Positions 10,558 through 22,600 of a stretch of DNA of 64,000 nt are shown in pieces. Position 1 is the stretch's first letter; each line of letters opens with the position of its first letter. The stretch lies in NCBI RefSeq assembly GCF_018687715.1, contig NC_056760.1, positions 10,342,001 to 10,406,000 of the forward strand, read 5' to 3'. The stretch is from Carya illinoinensis (lineage: Eukaryota > Streptophyta > Magnoliopsida > Fagales > Juglandaceae). The notes under the pieces were generated by a model that saw nothing but the letters and a program-made list of their open reading frames with translations, was not told where the DNA came from and searched no databases. The position numbers and the translations under genes are program-made.

Positions 10558-10842
10558 TGTTAGAAGACTCAATATAAGAGACAAGTCATATTGTACCTAC
10601 AGATCATTGTATATAGTTGTCGTAGTTCATTTTTTATTCTTTTATCTTTATTCATTTTATTCTACAGCTAGCACTAGGCAGCATTATTATTTTTGTTAGT
10701 CAGTTAGCAATCTTTCTATATATAGCATTTTAGGAATACTATACAGAGGCAATTCATCAGTGAAATAACATAAAACTTTCACCTCCATCGACTTAGCTCT
10801 CCGGTTTTTGTTCTTCTGCAACTTTCTGTTATTTTCCTCACA
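10558..10842 (+). repeat. 3' LTR of copia element
   Basis: This 285-bp repeat is the partner of 5741-6026, with about 27 differences counted by eye, clustered in the first 25 bases and in the last third. CCCTT follows at 10843-10847. Confidence 0.95.
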
Positions 10843-10847
10843 CCCTT

Positions 10848-11272
10848 TCACAAATTCTCAATCAACTGATTATTTCCCCTCGTTTTGTATTATTTTTTAT
10901 TTTTTATTTTTTTATATTTTGGCCAAGTTATGCCAGAGCTTTGAGTGAGCATGTGATACCCAGATTCGTTTCTCTAAAAAATATCAAACGTTCTAGTAAA
11001 TTTTAGTCATTGTTGAGCAACACAAGCTACATTGAAAAGTAAGATATTTGGCCATTTACATGAAACAGATGAGTAACACATACAGAAATAAGAGTAAGAT
11101 GCTATCTATTTACAAGGAGCACATGTATGCAAAACCAATTAGAACATGTAAAACTCCTCAATTCAATTTGCTGATTTGCATGGTTTTATATACAAGGGTT
11201 GGCGTCCTTGTGAATAGGTTTAACAAACTCCCAGTCATTATCTCCTTGGTAGCTAAATTGCTGTTGTTTAAG
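10848..11272. other. Gap without gene
   Basis: AT-rich plus-strand sequence with a T/A-rich run at 10885-10920 and no recognisable coding or RNA feature. It is the presumed 3' flank of the lipase pseudogene. Confidence 0.4.
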
Positions 11273-13875
11273 TCACTCGTGATTCCACGTTTGTGGAGAT
11301 GGTGAAGTCAAAAGTGGCCACAGTAGGTTCTTCTGTTCTCTTACTCTCCGAACATCCAATGTCTTTGTACATTGCCTTAAAACCCTATTCACAGCCTTCA
11401 GGTAGTTCCTCGAGTGATGGTCTCTAAGGATCGTACCGTCTGAACCATAGGCAATAGGATCTGTTAGTGTCTCTAGGAGGTGGGGACTATTTAGGAAGGC
11501 TGCAAGGGCATTTGTAGAGTATCCACATTGGTTCTTGTCCAAGGCATATAGAGCACTACCTGGAGGGAGTAAAGGGTGTGGAGGAGCTGACTTCATTGCA
11601 GAATGAATAGTTTTCCCAAAGGAGAGTACAATAGTTTCTGCATAACCATGGAATAGGGAAAATGTCAGTGAGAAAGCCAAAAATTCAAAGCTTCAAATTC
11701 ATTTAGCGGTTGCTTTTCTTCTAAATCTGTCTTGGAAAATATTTGTGACGATCCTTAAGTAAAGTTCCAAATTCAACATTTAACAAATTCCAAGATTATT
11801 AATTTTGAATTTGAACTAGAAAGATGATAGAGAATGATCAAGATGATGCTTACATTTTTTATCAAACAAGAATGCGAGCGAAAGGCGCCATTTAAACGCC
11901 TGCAACATGGTTAGGGTAATTGCAGGAAAAGGCTCTAGGAACGATATCTCTATGCATCATCATGCAATGAATGTGGCTCTCATCAAAACCTAGCTCATCA
12001 AGTATGTTTTGGCCTCCACAGAACACAAATGGTGAGCCAAAAGTAACCACCGATCGGAGAATGGAGGGGTTGACAACCTTTCTAGTCAATAGCATCAAGC
12101 TGACCAAAAGAGAGATACTACCCCCAAGAGAGTGACCAGTAAATTGAAGTTTTGCATGTTCCCCATATTTGTTTGAGTGCTCAACTATTTCTGGCATGAA
12201 TTGCTCATATATTCCCTTTACAGCTTCATAAATTCCTCTATGAACAACCACATCTGTACCCTGTGTCCACCACAGATATTCACGGTTTTATCTCATTGTA
12301 TGTATGGTACATGAATAAACTGAGTAGAGGAGATTGTTACCTCAAATTTGGTTGGTTCAAAGAAAAGGTGTGCTTGCCAAGATGCCAAGGAGTCTGATCC
12401 CTGCAATTAACAAGAAAAAAGTCTTCATTGTCGAATTCGGTTGTTATAAAAATAGAAAACCAATGGCCTATTGTTCTTCTATGATGAATGGTTGAAGAAG
12501 GAATTACCTGAATCTCAAAATAGTGAGTGTACATGCTTAAATCATCACAAATAAACCATTCACAAGGTGATGATTGGAGTGACTGAAGATCCTTTGCTAC
12601 ATCCTGTTTTTTCCTCTCTCCAGCAGCAACCACTACTGTCATTGTTGAAGCAGCCATTTCTAGCTTATATAATCAGGGTGAAATTTCTCCGTCCTCTCAT
12701 GGCTAGCCTCGACTCCTCGTCATCACCCTCCTCCTGTGATTCAGAACCAAAGGACAAAAGACTCTTTGTACATGGTTGGACATAAGGCTGACGCCGCAAT
12801 CTCATAAGCAACAGATCGGTGGATAGGACACTCCTTAGAGGCCACATCTTTCTCATAACTGAATTCACTTGCTGCTTCTGAGGCAGCTTGGGGTATGGCA
12901 GTGGAATCCTCATCAAGTTTTGCTTTAATTGCAGCTGCCTCTACTTTCTTCTCCAATGAAGATGTGACGAAGTGCAGGCCATAATATTTTCTCAGATTTT
13001 TTTCCTGCATATATCAATGGCATCAACTTATTTCTTTATACGAACCATACTTGACTATATATACATACATATATATACACACACATTTGTATGAAACTCA
13101 TAAATACCCTTATTTTTAAATTGAAAAACAATCAAACCAATTAACAAAAATTGAAGAAACCCCATCTAAAAGAAGTAGAATAACAAGGTACCTTGATCTC
13201 TAGTATCACATTACCCATGTTGCACAAAAACGCAAACTGAGAAAACAACTTTGTATCAGACCATGGCACTCGAACCAAAAGTCTCGAGAATGATTCACAA
13301 TTATATCTGACTCCTCCTCCTCCTTCTGAACTATAATCGACTGCACAACCTCCTTCATGTCCACCACAATCACACTCACCAATGCACACTTTTCACCAGT
13401 CACATCTTCATCCTCACCCTCACCCTCATTATGCTTCCGATTTCTCCTATAACTTCCTATTTCCAGTAACCTCTCCACCCAATTCGATCTCTTTATCCCC
13501 TCTCCTTCACTACAGTCCGCCAAGTTCTTAGTTATATTCATATCCTTTTCTGCTACATTCATGTCCTTACTTGTCTCCAGATCAAACAAAAATGATCGAA
13601 CGGAGCTTGGGAAGATGGTACTAGGCAATTGAACTAATGGAAAAATTCCCATAGAACGACTGCTCGAGTTTTGGTTGTGTAGTAGTGGCTTGGATGCGAT
13701 TGTTGGAGTGAAAAAAGTGGTTATCAGAGTAGGATCTTCGGATGCAGGCTCCATTGCGAAGGTCCTTGCTAGAGTGCGAGCAGCTAAGGCCCTTCATGGG
13801 CTTTTTGAAGAACATGTCTTCCGAGGCTGCAGCAACCCTTGAAGACGTTGGAATAGTCAATGAGGTGAATGCCAT
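11273..13875 (-). pseudogene. PLIP-type plastid lipase gene, five exons, frameshifted
   Basis: Minus-strand exons, with GT-AG borders, fit the plant plastid lipase (PLIP1/2/3, class 3 lipase) family: about 13875-13192, 13004-12508, 12400-12341, 12260-11854 and 11637-11273. Family blocks seen include [82 protein letters not shown], the lipase elbow [13 protein letters not shown] with the nucleophilic Ser, [18 protein letters not shown], and LLPPGSALYALDKN. PLIP enzymes release fatty acids from plastid glycerolipids and feed oil or jasmonate synthesis. Exon 1 changes frame near 13660 and again near 13390. Exon 2 changes frame near 12800 and 12670. Exon 4 breaks after NHVAGV at about 11893, and exon 5 breaks after KLFILQ. 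Splice sites and the Ser are kept, so decay is recent, or the assembly has indel errors. Confidence 0.85.
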
Positions 13876-15494
13876 GGCTTGTAGAATTGAATTGCTTTCT
13901 GCAGAATAATGCTAGCAGAATTATTGCTGGCGCAGAAGCTTTGATCTTTACCAAGTGGGATGGACTGAAATGTCATCAAACCCAGCTTTCAGAATAATAT
14001 TGCAGACTCCTACCACAAAGGGAGTCCAGAGAACTCAAAAATCCAAAGAACTAAAAAATCCTTTGGATTTTTTTCATTTATTTTTGGTGGAGTTGTTGAA
14101 AACAGATAGACTTAGGGCGATGGTCCTTATAAAGACAGTATAGGGAACTACGCATCCCTCGATAACAACGAGAAACAAGAAGAAGTCAATCTACCAAACA
14201 CAGTTGGACTTTTTACATTATAATTACAACAGATGAAGTGTTTGATGCAACTCCAATCTCCTGCATGATTCTTTACTATTAATTTATCATCTAAACAAAA
14301 TGATACCAATTTTTTTTGACGATTAAAACCAGCTTATGTACCTATTACTGAACAGCAGATGCCATGCATGCAATATCATGGATATCATCGTCGTTAAATT
14401 CAATATTACTATTCATTTCAGGCGCTACTTCCTCCTCAAAATCTTTTGCCGTGTATTATTCAATCCCAACATGCATGCAGCTCACCATAATCTTACATAA
14501 TAGCTACGTTGTAATTCAGCCAAAGAGAAGATCGAAGTACTCCCATCTGTTAAATGTTAATCTATTTAAACATAATGGTTTTTTTTTTTTTTTTTATCCA
14601 TAAGTAATGTAAAATAAAGTTTTAAAAATGCAAATCTCGTATATTTTCATTAAAAAATATAAAATCCACTATTAAAAAATAGAATTATATATATAAATTT
14701 TAAATTTATCTATTTTTTAAACAGAGTAATGCAGGACTTGCATGTCTTATTAAAAATAGGATGAAGCAAATTCATGAATGAATTTTTCTAGAGTTTTGAT
14801 TTCCATGCTCTCTATTTTCTTCGTTACTATTATTGTTATTATTTAGTATTCTAACCAACAGATGAATCCACAACGCAATATCTGTCAAGAAAGATTATAT
14901 TTATGTGTTGCGCCATGTTTGGTTTACGTATGTACCCAGTTTTCAATCGTTGAGAAAAAACAAATTTTGGTAAAATATTTTTTGTTTTCAAAAATTCTAT
15001 TTGTAATATTTTTTACATGTCTTTAATACATTTTATTAATATGATTGATTGTGTCACTTTTTTTAATATAAAATAATTATTTTCTTCAATTATGTTAAAA
15101 AAATGTGTAAACAATACGTAAAAATAATTGTATATAATATAACGCTTTGATTTTTGGCAAAATCTTTAATGATTTTGGTATATTGTTGAAGTACTAGTCC
15201 TTGGAATCTGGATTTTGTTAATTTGGTCAATGAAATATGTATTTTATCATCAACATAAAGTTAAATATATAACTGGTCCGTCCAAATCTATTAAAGTTGC
15301 TCCCGATAAATATGATATGATCATGATATGCTGGTGAGTCAAGAACCATATAATTTTACAACAAAATTGTATTAAAAAAAAACAAAGAAATTAAGAAGAT
15401 AAATTCGCAAAAAGGACTAAGATTTTCAACTCAAACGTATATCGCATGAGAAATTTGGACGTGTATATATATATATATATGAGGTATATATTAT
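13876..15494. other. Upstream flank of PLIP pseudogene and AT-rich gap
   Basis: Bases 13876-14150 would hold the promoter and leader of the minus-strand lipase; I could not place a TATA box. The rest is AT-rich, with long A/T runs at 14578-14600 and a TA dinucleotide run at about 15465-15480. No coding or RNA gene is supported. Confidence 0.4.
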
Positions 15495-15912
15495 TGTTTT
15501 TAGTACCGTACCAGCCAATACGACGGGTACATTCCGTACTAATCACTAGGCCGGTATAGATATAGTATCTGTTTCGTACCGGCTGAAATATCGACCGTAC
15601 TGGCCTATATTTCGGCCTGTACCGACCAGTATTTTGACCTTTATCTTTTATCTTTTTCTTTTTTCATTTTTTCAAGTTATAATTTCATTTTTTAACTCCC
15701 AATTCATACTAGACTATTTATAATTTATATATACATATGTATTCATGTATAATTTATTTATATATAGACTATTATTTTAAAATATAATTTATATATATTT
15801 ATATATATAATTTATTTATATATCGACTATCTTGAAATGGTACCGGTATCGAAATATTTCGTTCCAGTGTCTTGACCGGTATGACATCTGATACGGTATT
15901 CAAAATATTAGT
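15495..15912. repeat. Non-autonomous element related to 45736-46539
   Basis: The left end (TTTTTAGTACCGTACCAGCC) and the reverse complement of the right end (ATTTTGAATACCGTATCAGA) form an imperfect terminal inverted repeat. The right 65 bases (GGTACCGGTATCGAAATATT and on) closely match bases 46470-46535 near the right end of the element at 45736-46539. Multiple GTACCGG/CCGGTAC motifs lie near both ends. The flanks are TA-rich, so a target duplication cannot be read securely. Confidence 0.6.
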
Positions 15913-16371
15913 ATATATATATTGGCAATTAATTACACATTTACTTCAGCAAATTAATTAGAGCCATCAAATTCGGCCTATATGTTTTGATGTGGAAGGA
16001 AATAAGAATTATTTTGATGGTTAGCTAAATAACGGAAATTAGAAATTGAGATTGGAAAAAATGCATGGAGCAAACTCTAAAATTATGGTTTCTTTAAAGA
16101 TAATAAAATATCTTTATGATACAAGAAGTCAAATTTAAATAGTTAATTAAGGAAAAGAAAACAAGATTTTAATTATGGACAAATAATAAAATACAGAATA
16201 AGAGAAGTATCTCACTAATTAAGATCTAGCAAAAAATTCAGAATAAAATCGTTTTTAAAAATAAACATTATCATTAAAAAAAATTACTTAAAATGGAAAC
16301 AATGACTTAAAATGACGATTTAGAAGGCAAACGGCTGATTTTGGAGTCGAAATGTATCATGCATAGCATAA

Positions 16372-16547
16372 GAGAAATGATATTTGCAGTCGTGGTTGTG
16401 CAAGCAGCGTGCAGTCACTTTGAAAAAAAATGAATTAATATGGGACCTACATAAAAAAAAAAACTAACTTTTTAATCTTGAACCCCACTCTTTTTCAAAG
16501 CGATTGCGCGGCGTTTGCAATTTCACGACTATATGTAACATTACTCC
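16372..16547. mobile_element. 176-bp hAT-like MITE with 8-bp target duplication
   Basis: TAGCATAA occurs directly at 16364-16371 and 16548-16555. Between them the left end GAGAAATGATATTTGCAGTC and the reverse complement of the right end GGAGTAATGTTACATATAGT form an imperfect terminal inverted repeat that extends into GTCGTG on both sides. There is no coding capacity. An 8-bp duplication fits the hAT superfamily. Confidence 0.75.
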
Positions 16548-16592
16548 TAGCATAACGCCGAGAACATGCACGTTAAAGAGAATTTTTTAAAT

Positions 16593-18049
16593 GAAAAAAG
16601 TTAAATGCAGTCGCTTTGGGCAAGCGCGGTGCAAACGCCGGATGATGTGGCAAAAAATCAAAACACCCCGTTTAGTGATCCCTCCTTCAATTTTCTCCCT
16701 TTCTTTCATTGCTCCCAAAAATTTTTCCTCATCGAAACACACCTTTCCTTTTCAATTCCACAGTCGTCTCTCAAAATTTCTTTCATTCCTCATTCCCTCC
16801 CACTGCGTTTCCTCTCCTTAGTTTAGAACTCCCTCTCTCAATCCTTCCATGATTACCCTTCTGTTGAAGACAACAAGTCTCTCTCCTCGAAGCCGCCGCC
16901 CCCCCTCCCTCAGTGTCGCGATGGTTCTCTGTGTGGGTACTGTGGGTGTTTATATTTTTCCCTTCGTTGGGTCTGAAGTGCTTTGTGTTCTCTCTAATTT
17001 CACTCCATTTCAAGATTAAGCCAATCAAATCTATGGATGTGGGAGTTTATTGTTGTTGTTGTTGGGTTTGGGAATCAATCGTTGGTGGAAAAGAAATGAG
17101 TTGAAGTAGTTCAAAAGATCTAGCCCGCTGGATCGTGAAGGATTTGGGTGCTGGTGTTTGTTTCATGATCTATAAACACGAGTATGGGGAAATAGCTAGA
17201 GCAAAAGTTCACAACTTAATTGGGAAAGTAGAACATTTTGCTCTCCTGTGATCAGAATTGATGTTTCAGCTTTAAATACGAGTTCTGACTTCTAAGAGCA
17301 TAGAAGCAAACATTGCTACAAGCACTCTTTCTAGTGACATCCATCCTCAGTCTGGTTCGGTTCCATGTTGCTTGGTCTATGTTGGGTTTTCTGCATTTTT
17401 GTTTATTTTTTTATTGCTTTTTTCAAATAAAATATTTTAGAATATGAAAGGTTTTTGAATGCTCTGTTATGAAGTATTCTTTGGACAATAAGCCGATACT
17501 CTGGATTACAAAGAATGCTCTGAAGAATATTCTTTTAGAAGAATGAACTAAAAGAAATTCCTTAGCCAAACTGATGAAGAGAAAAGAAAAAGGAAAAAAA
17601 GTAAAGCTTTTCTAGATTATTCTCAGATGCTTAAAAGCAGACTATATTTTCTTTTCAGTGACAGAGGGAGTGAGTCTCTTCTGCTAGTTATGCTGTAGTC
17701 GCCGAACGAACATGGAACTAAAGACCAAAAAGCAAGAGAGAGAAAGGAGCGAGCAATAGTGGTGTTCTACTATTGACGAAAATGAGACCCACGAAGACCA
17801 CCAAAATGCTCTCTTGAAGTTCATCTACCCACGAAGATCATGAAGAGAGACCCCTCCCTTTAAAGATGAAGAGCTCGTGCACTTGTCGTTTGTAACTTTT
17901 TCTTTCTTTCATATGCCTAGTTTTTTTCTTCTATTTTTGTCTGTTTTTCATTTTCTTTCTTTCCCTTTTTTTTTTTTTTTCAAGTGGCAGGCTGATGTGG
18001 CAGGCGACTCCCCCGTTGTTGAAACTCTCGGCTGTACGCAGCAGAAGTG
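16593..18049. mobile_element. Putative 1.46-kb non-autonomous DNA element
   Basis: TTTTTAAAT lies at 16584-16592 and again at 18050-18058. The left end (AAAAAAGTTAAATGCAGTCG) and the reverse complement of the right end (CACTTCTGCTGCGTACAGCC) are weakly similar, and TGTGGCA occurs near both ends. The interior has a CT-rich, GC-richer block (16780-16930) and no recognised domain. The duplication is AT-rich, so it could be chance. The block may be captured host sequence; I could not identify it. Confidence 0.45.
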
Positions 18050-18058
18050 TTTTTAAAT

Positions 18059-19600
18059 TGAAGTCTTATGCACAATTTTAATAATCATAACCAAAATTAT
18101 AAATAAAATACTAACGCGTGTGACACGTCGTCCCTCTTTTCTCACACAACTGAAGAATTCTAATTTTATACGCCGAACTAAGTAATTTTGACATTTTTTG
18201 ATCAGATTTGTACTACCTTCTCGAGATAGTCCAATATTATTAACGTCAAAATACATGCCAGCTCTAGCATCATGTATTTAGTTTAATTATTTTGTGTCAT
18301 AATTTTATATACATATTTCTCTGTCGATAATCTAATATGCACATTTTGCTGTCTAGTACTTGTAATAAGAATTGATAAGTCTAAAAGGAAAAATATAAAA
18401 AAATTATTTTATATCTATTCTATTATAATAAGTGGTTATCTAACTACTACAGTAACTTTTTTTTTTTTTCTTTTAAGTTTTTTTGTTTTTCCGTTAAGTT
18501 TGTTACTCTCTTAATTTAGAGATATAATTATCTTTTCTTACATCTCTTTCACATTCCTAATTCCCTCTCTCATCTCATTTCAAACCTCTCTCCCACTCTT
18601 CGATGTCTGCTTCCTTACTTTACCTCCTTAAACCCACTATTTTACACGTTTTCCTAAAATACTCAGATCTTAATCTGAATATAAATGTTTAGATCTGTAG
18701 AAAAAAAAGGACAATAAAGAATAACAAGTATAAAACGAAAAAAAAAATTCCACAAAGAAAAACACTCAAATCTAAACAATATATGTTGAAAAAAAATTTC
18801 AAATCTTATGCATTCTTTAAGTATGATAGTAGTATTTATTATAATAGAAATGATATTACTTTTATTTGTCTATATTATTCTAACGTATCTTGACTTTAAT
18901 TTTAAACTGATCTTTTTGTTTTCTAATATATCTAGATATATAATTATTATACTTACTGGCCTACCATTATCCAAAGTATTTGCTAAAATTTACTTTTTTG
19001 TTTCTATATATCAAAATTATTCATTAATCAAGGTTTTTTATAAAACTATATTATTTTTATAAAAAACCTGTTTAACTCAACTACATATACATGTTTTGTA
19101 CATGCTCCTCATCTAGTATTAACATTATTTTATATAATACATTATATTTATTTTAATTTATATTAATTCATGAATTAACATGATTTGACGATAAAGAGTC
19201 TCAATCACTAATCACATGAAATTATATTTTATAGAATATTTATCTTTTGTCATAAGTAGGGTTACACATATATATTTAACAGTTTTACTTTACTTTTACA
19301 CAACATTTCATGAAGCCAGCAGTTACCATCTTTTTACATGCAACGGTGGTTGTTTTTAGTTGAACTTGCATAAACTATTCATTTATGTACAGAACCGTTT
19401 GGTTAAAGAGAAAAAGGACGGTTCAATTAATCGGTATCTGAAGTGCAATATACAGGCGTCTTCCTCACTCGTATGCACCATTGAGGGCCCTTTGAAGGTG
19501 GGAGAGAGCGTGCAAGGGTGAAAAAAAGGCGCAAAGTTTTCACCTTTTTTTTCTGGGTTCGTCGAACTGTCTATTCTCTACTCGAGATCAAATATAAAAA
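18059..19600. other. AT-rich gap, upstream flank of the GT31 gene
   Basis: Short A/T-rich frames here have no family resemblance. The last 150 bases before 19665 are GC-richer and lack stable repeats, as expected for promoter and 5' UTR of the galactosyltransferase gene. I could not place a TATA box with confidence. Confidence 0.4.
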
Positions 19601-19664
19601 TAAAAATAAAAAATCGTTTTGTCGGTGGAGCCGGTGAGCTAAGTGAGTGTAGAGAATCAATAGA

Positions 19665-22600
19665 ATGTCTGTGAAGAGTAGAGGAATGGGTGGAGGAGAG
19701 TTAGCTAAGAATGTTATGTCTCGGAACTGGGTTCTTTTGCTGTGCTTAGGCAGCTTCTGTGCTGGAATGCTCTTCACCGACAGGTATTTTTTTTCTCAAA
19801 TGGGTTTCGGTTTCTCACAATTTTCCACTTTTTAGCCACTGAAGCGGTTGCTTTTAGCTGGATTAAGAAATTCACCGAGTGGGTATCGGTAAAGGGTGGA
19901 AAGCGTGGATTTGTGAAATAAATACGAAGAGTATATCTTGATTGTATGTCTTTAGCTTGTTTTAGTGACCGCTCTTGTGAGTAGGGTAATTTTTGCATTT
20001 CATTGAGGAGTGTTGTAGTGAACTAATGTTATCTGTGTAGTCTAGTACGTGTGGTTTGTGAATGTGGGTGTTTTGGAATCACATGATAACCGATTCTGTT
20101 CCTCTGCATTTTCCTTTACACAGTACCTCGTTTTCTTCCCAATTTTCTGTGCTTGTTAAACTGTGACATATCGCGGTATCTCTAACATTAGCTGTCGAGA
20201 GTATTGCCTGTATGAAATGTAGCGAAATTGCAAAGAGTTCAAAATATATCGTTTTACTTACTGAAAATAAATTCAACTCATCCAGACCAACTTATTGGGG
20301 TAGGGTGAACTCATGGAGGTGCTTGTCATTTTAGGTCCATTTTGGAAACATCTGACATTCAAAATTACGTTATTTTCCCCCTTATATCTGGACCAAAAAT
20401 ATATTTAATACTGCTTCTCAGGCTTATTAATTTATTTTTTCTTATTGTTACCTTTTCGGTCCTATAATTGTATGTTTTATGACCAGGTTCCACATTAATA
20501 TATAAAAGGCTATTATTATTTCAAATAGGGGAAAAAAACCTAGTTGCTAAGAGGATCTATCTTTTTATTACCTTTTTTCAGGTAACTTACATATAAAAAA
20601 GGCAACTGTTTTTTATGCATATGCAAGTGATATTGATCAAAAGGTTTTGTATCAGGATGTGGATGGTGCCTGAGACTAAAGATATGGTAAGGACATCAAG
20701 ACTTGAAGATCCCGGAATAAACATAAAATCTGAGGATGATGATCCACAATTTGTGAGTTCATTCAGCAACTTCTAATAATGAGCCATATCATGCATCAAT
20801 AGAAGTCTTACTATTCCAGGGCTTTATATTGATGAATCACTTTATAACGAGACCATAGTGCTTGGAAATGTCGTTTCTAGTACAGAATGCTTTTGGAAGT
20901 CCAGATAACTTCATTTTTAGTTTTGGGAGAAGGGGATTGGGTGGTGGGTTACTGAAAATGCCATTTGATTCCTTATTCTTGAAAATTTGGTTACCAAGAC
21001 AATTGAAACTCTCTCTAGTTGCTTCTGGGATCATTCTTTCTTACATACTTAGCATTATGTATGATTTGTTTATCTTAAGAGTTAATTTTGCTTCTTAATG
21101 TTAATCACCCACATTAGAGATTTGTAAAAGTATTTTCTCTAACTTGCTTGCCTCATCAGAAGGTTATACAACGAAGCAGCAATGACAGTATCGGGTAAGT
21201 GTTAAGGACACAGCATGTTATTAACAAACTACTGTGTTGCTTGTTTAGCCTCAATTTCCCTTATATGCTTCTGCATTGACCTACATGGAAACTTTATTGC
21301 TGTATTCGAAATGCAGGGAACTGAACAAGACAATTCCAAAATTGGAGCTGAAATCAAGAGCTGCTAGGGCAGCACATGGATCTGCAAGGGATGGCTTTTC
21401 CATATCAGGAAACTTTAAAAATATTGAAACAAAGATGAAAAGAAAATACTTTATGGTTATAGGAATCAACACAGCTTTTAGTAGCCGCAAACGAAGAGAT
21501 TCTATTCGTGCTACTTGGATGCCACAAGGTGCATTAGCTTGGCTCCAGATCTCTCTCTCTCTAAATTGAGAACCTGTTATATCCGATTCCATTTTCTTGT
21601 CATATCTTATCTGTGATCAATGGGTTTTCATGGATTAAACATTACTAGGTGAGAAGAGAAAGAAGTTGGAGGAAGAGAAGGGCATAGTGATACGCTTTGT
21701 CATAGGTCACAGGTGATCTTAATACGGCTTCATAGCTATTGCCAGTTAGTGCCACATATACTTGTTCCCATGTATTCATGTTCCCAAAATTCTTTTAAGT
21801 TACCTACTCATTCTGCTGAGCCTGGCTAGTTCTTTTACGATAATAAGACACAGTTTGTGGCCTCAGTAGAGTAGTGCTCTGCATTTTCTTTAGTTGGCCA
21901 ATTTTACTTTAAGGTGGTGCTATGCATGAACTAGAGTAAATTACTTGGATTTCTTATTAATTTTCTTTTTTTCATTAGTTCGACCTCTGGTGGTATCCTC
22001 GATAAAGCAATTAAAGCTGAGGAGATGTTGCATGCCGACTTCTTGCAGCTGGTGAGCTTATTGTTGTACCTCTTTTAAGCTGTTGGACAAGTTTAACTGC
22101 TACTGAAACTACCAGTTATTTGAATTTTGGTTAGGGTGAAAATAGACTAATTAGAAATATTAATAGGCCTTCAAAATTTTTTGCTAATTATATGAAAGCA
22201 GGATCATGTAGAGGGCTACATGGAATTATCAACCAAGACAAAGACTTATTTTTCAACCGCTGTTGCCTTGTGGGATGCAGAGTTTTACATTAAAGTTGAT
22301 GATGATGTACATGTAAATTTAGGTGAGAAGGTTCAGTTTTCCCTTATATTTTCATTCATCTTGGATTTGTGATTTGTAGATACTAAAAACTCCTCTGCGA
22401 TATATCTTAGTTTTCTATTCAAAATAAGAATTATAGGATCTATGTTTCTTAAGATGAGTATTCTGATTTTCATAGAAGTGGTGTAGCTATCTTTCTTATT
22501 TCTTCAACACATACATAGCTACAAAAAAATTATTGAGAAAAAAAGAAGATGAACCAGTTGAAAATGAAGGATGATTCTTTTTCTGTGAGTGAAAGGTCAT

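Larger units (their letters stand above)
5741..10842 (+). mobile_element. Ty1/copia LTR retrotransposon, structurally complete, coding-dead
   Basis: The element is 5102 bp. It is bounded by LTRs (5741-6026 and 10558-10842) that begin TGTTAGAAGAC and end CTCACA. CCCTT lies immediately outside both ends (5736-5740 and 10843-10847), a 5-bp target duplication. Gag, integrase, reverse transcriptase and RNase H follow in that order, which is Ty1/copia. Stops and frameshifts occur in every domain, so it is non-autonomous now. By eye the LTRs differ at about 27 of 285 positions, indicating an old insertion. Confidence 0.96.

Noticed and set aside
17655..17690. Sequence resembling the miR156 core (TGACAGAGGGAGTGAG)
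   Set aside because: It differs at key positions and no complementary arm was found nearby to form a hairpin.
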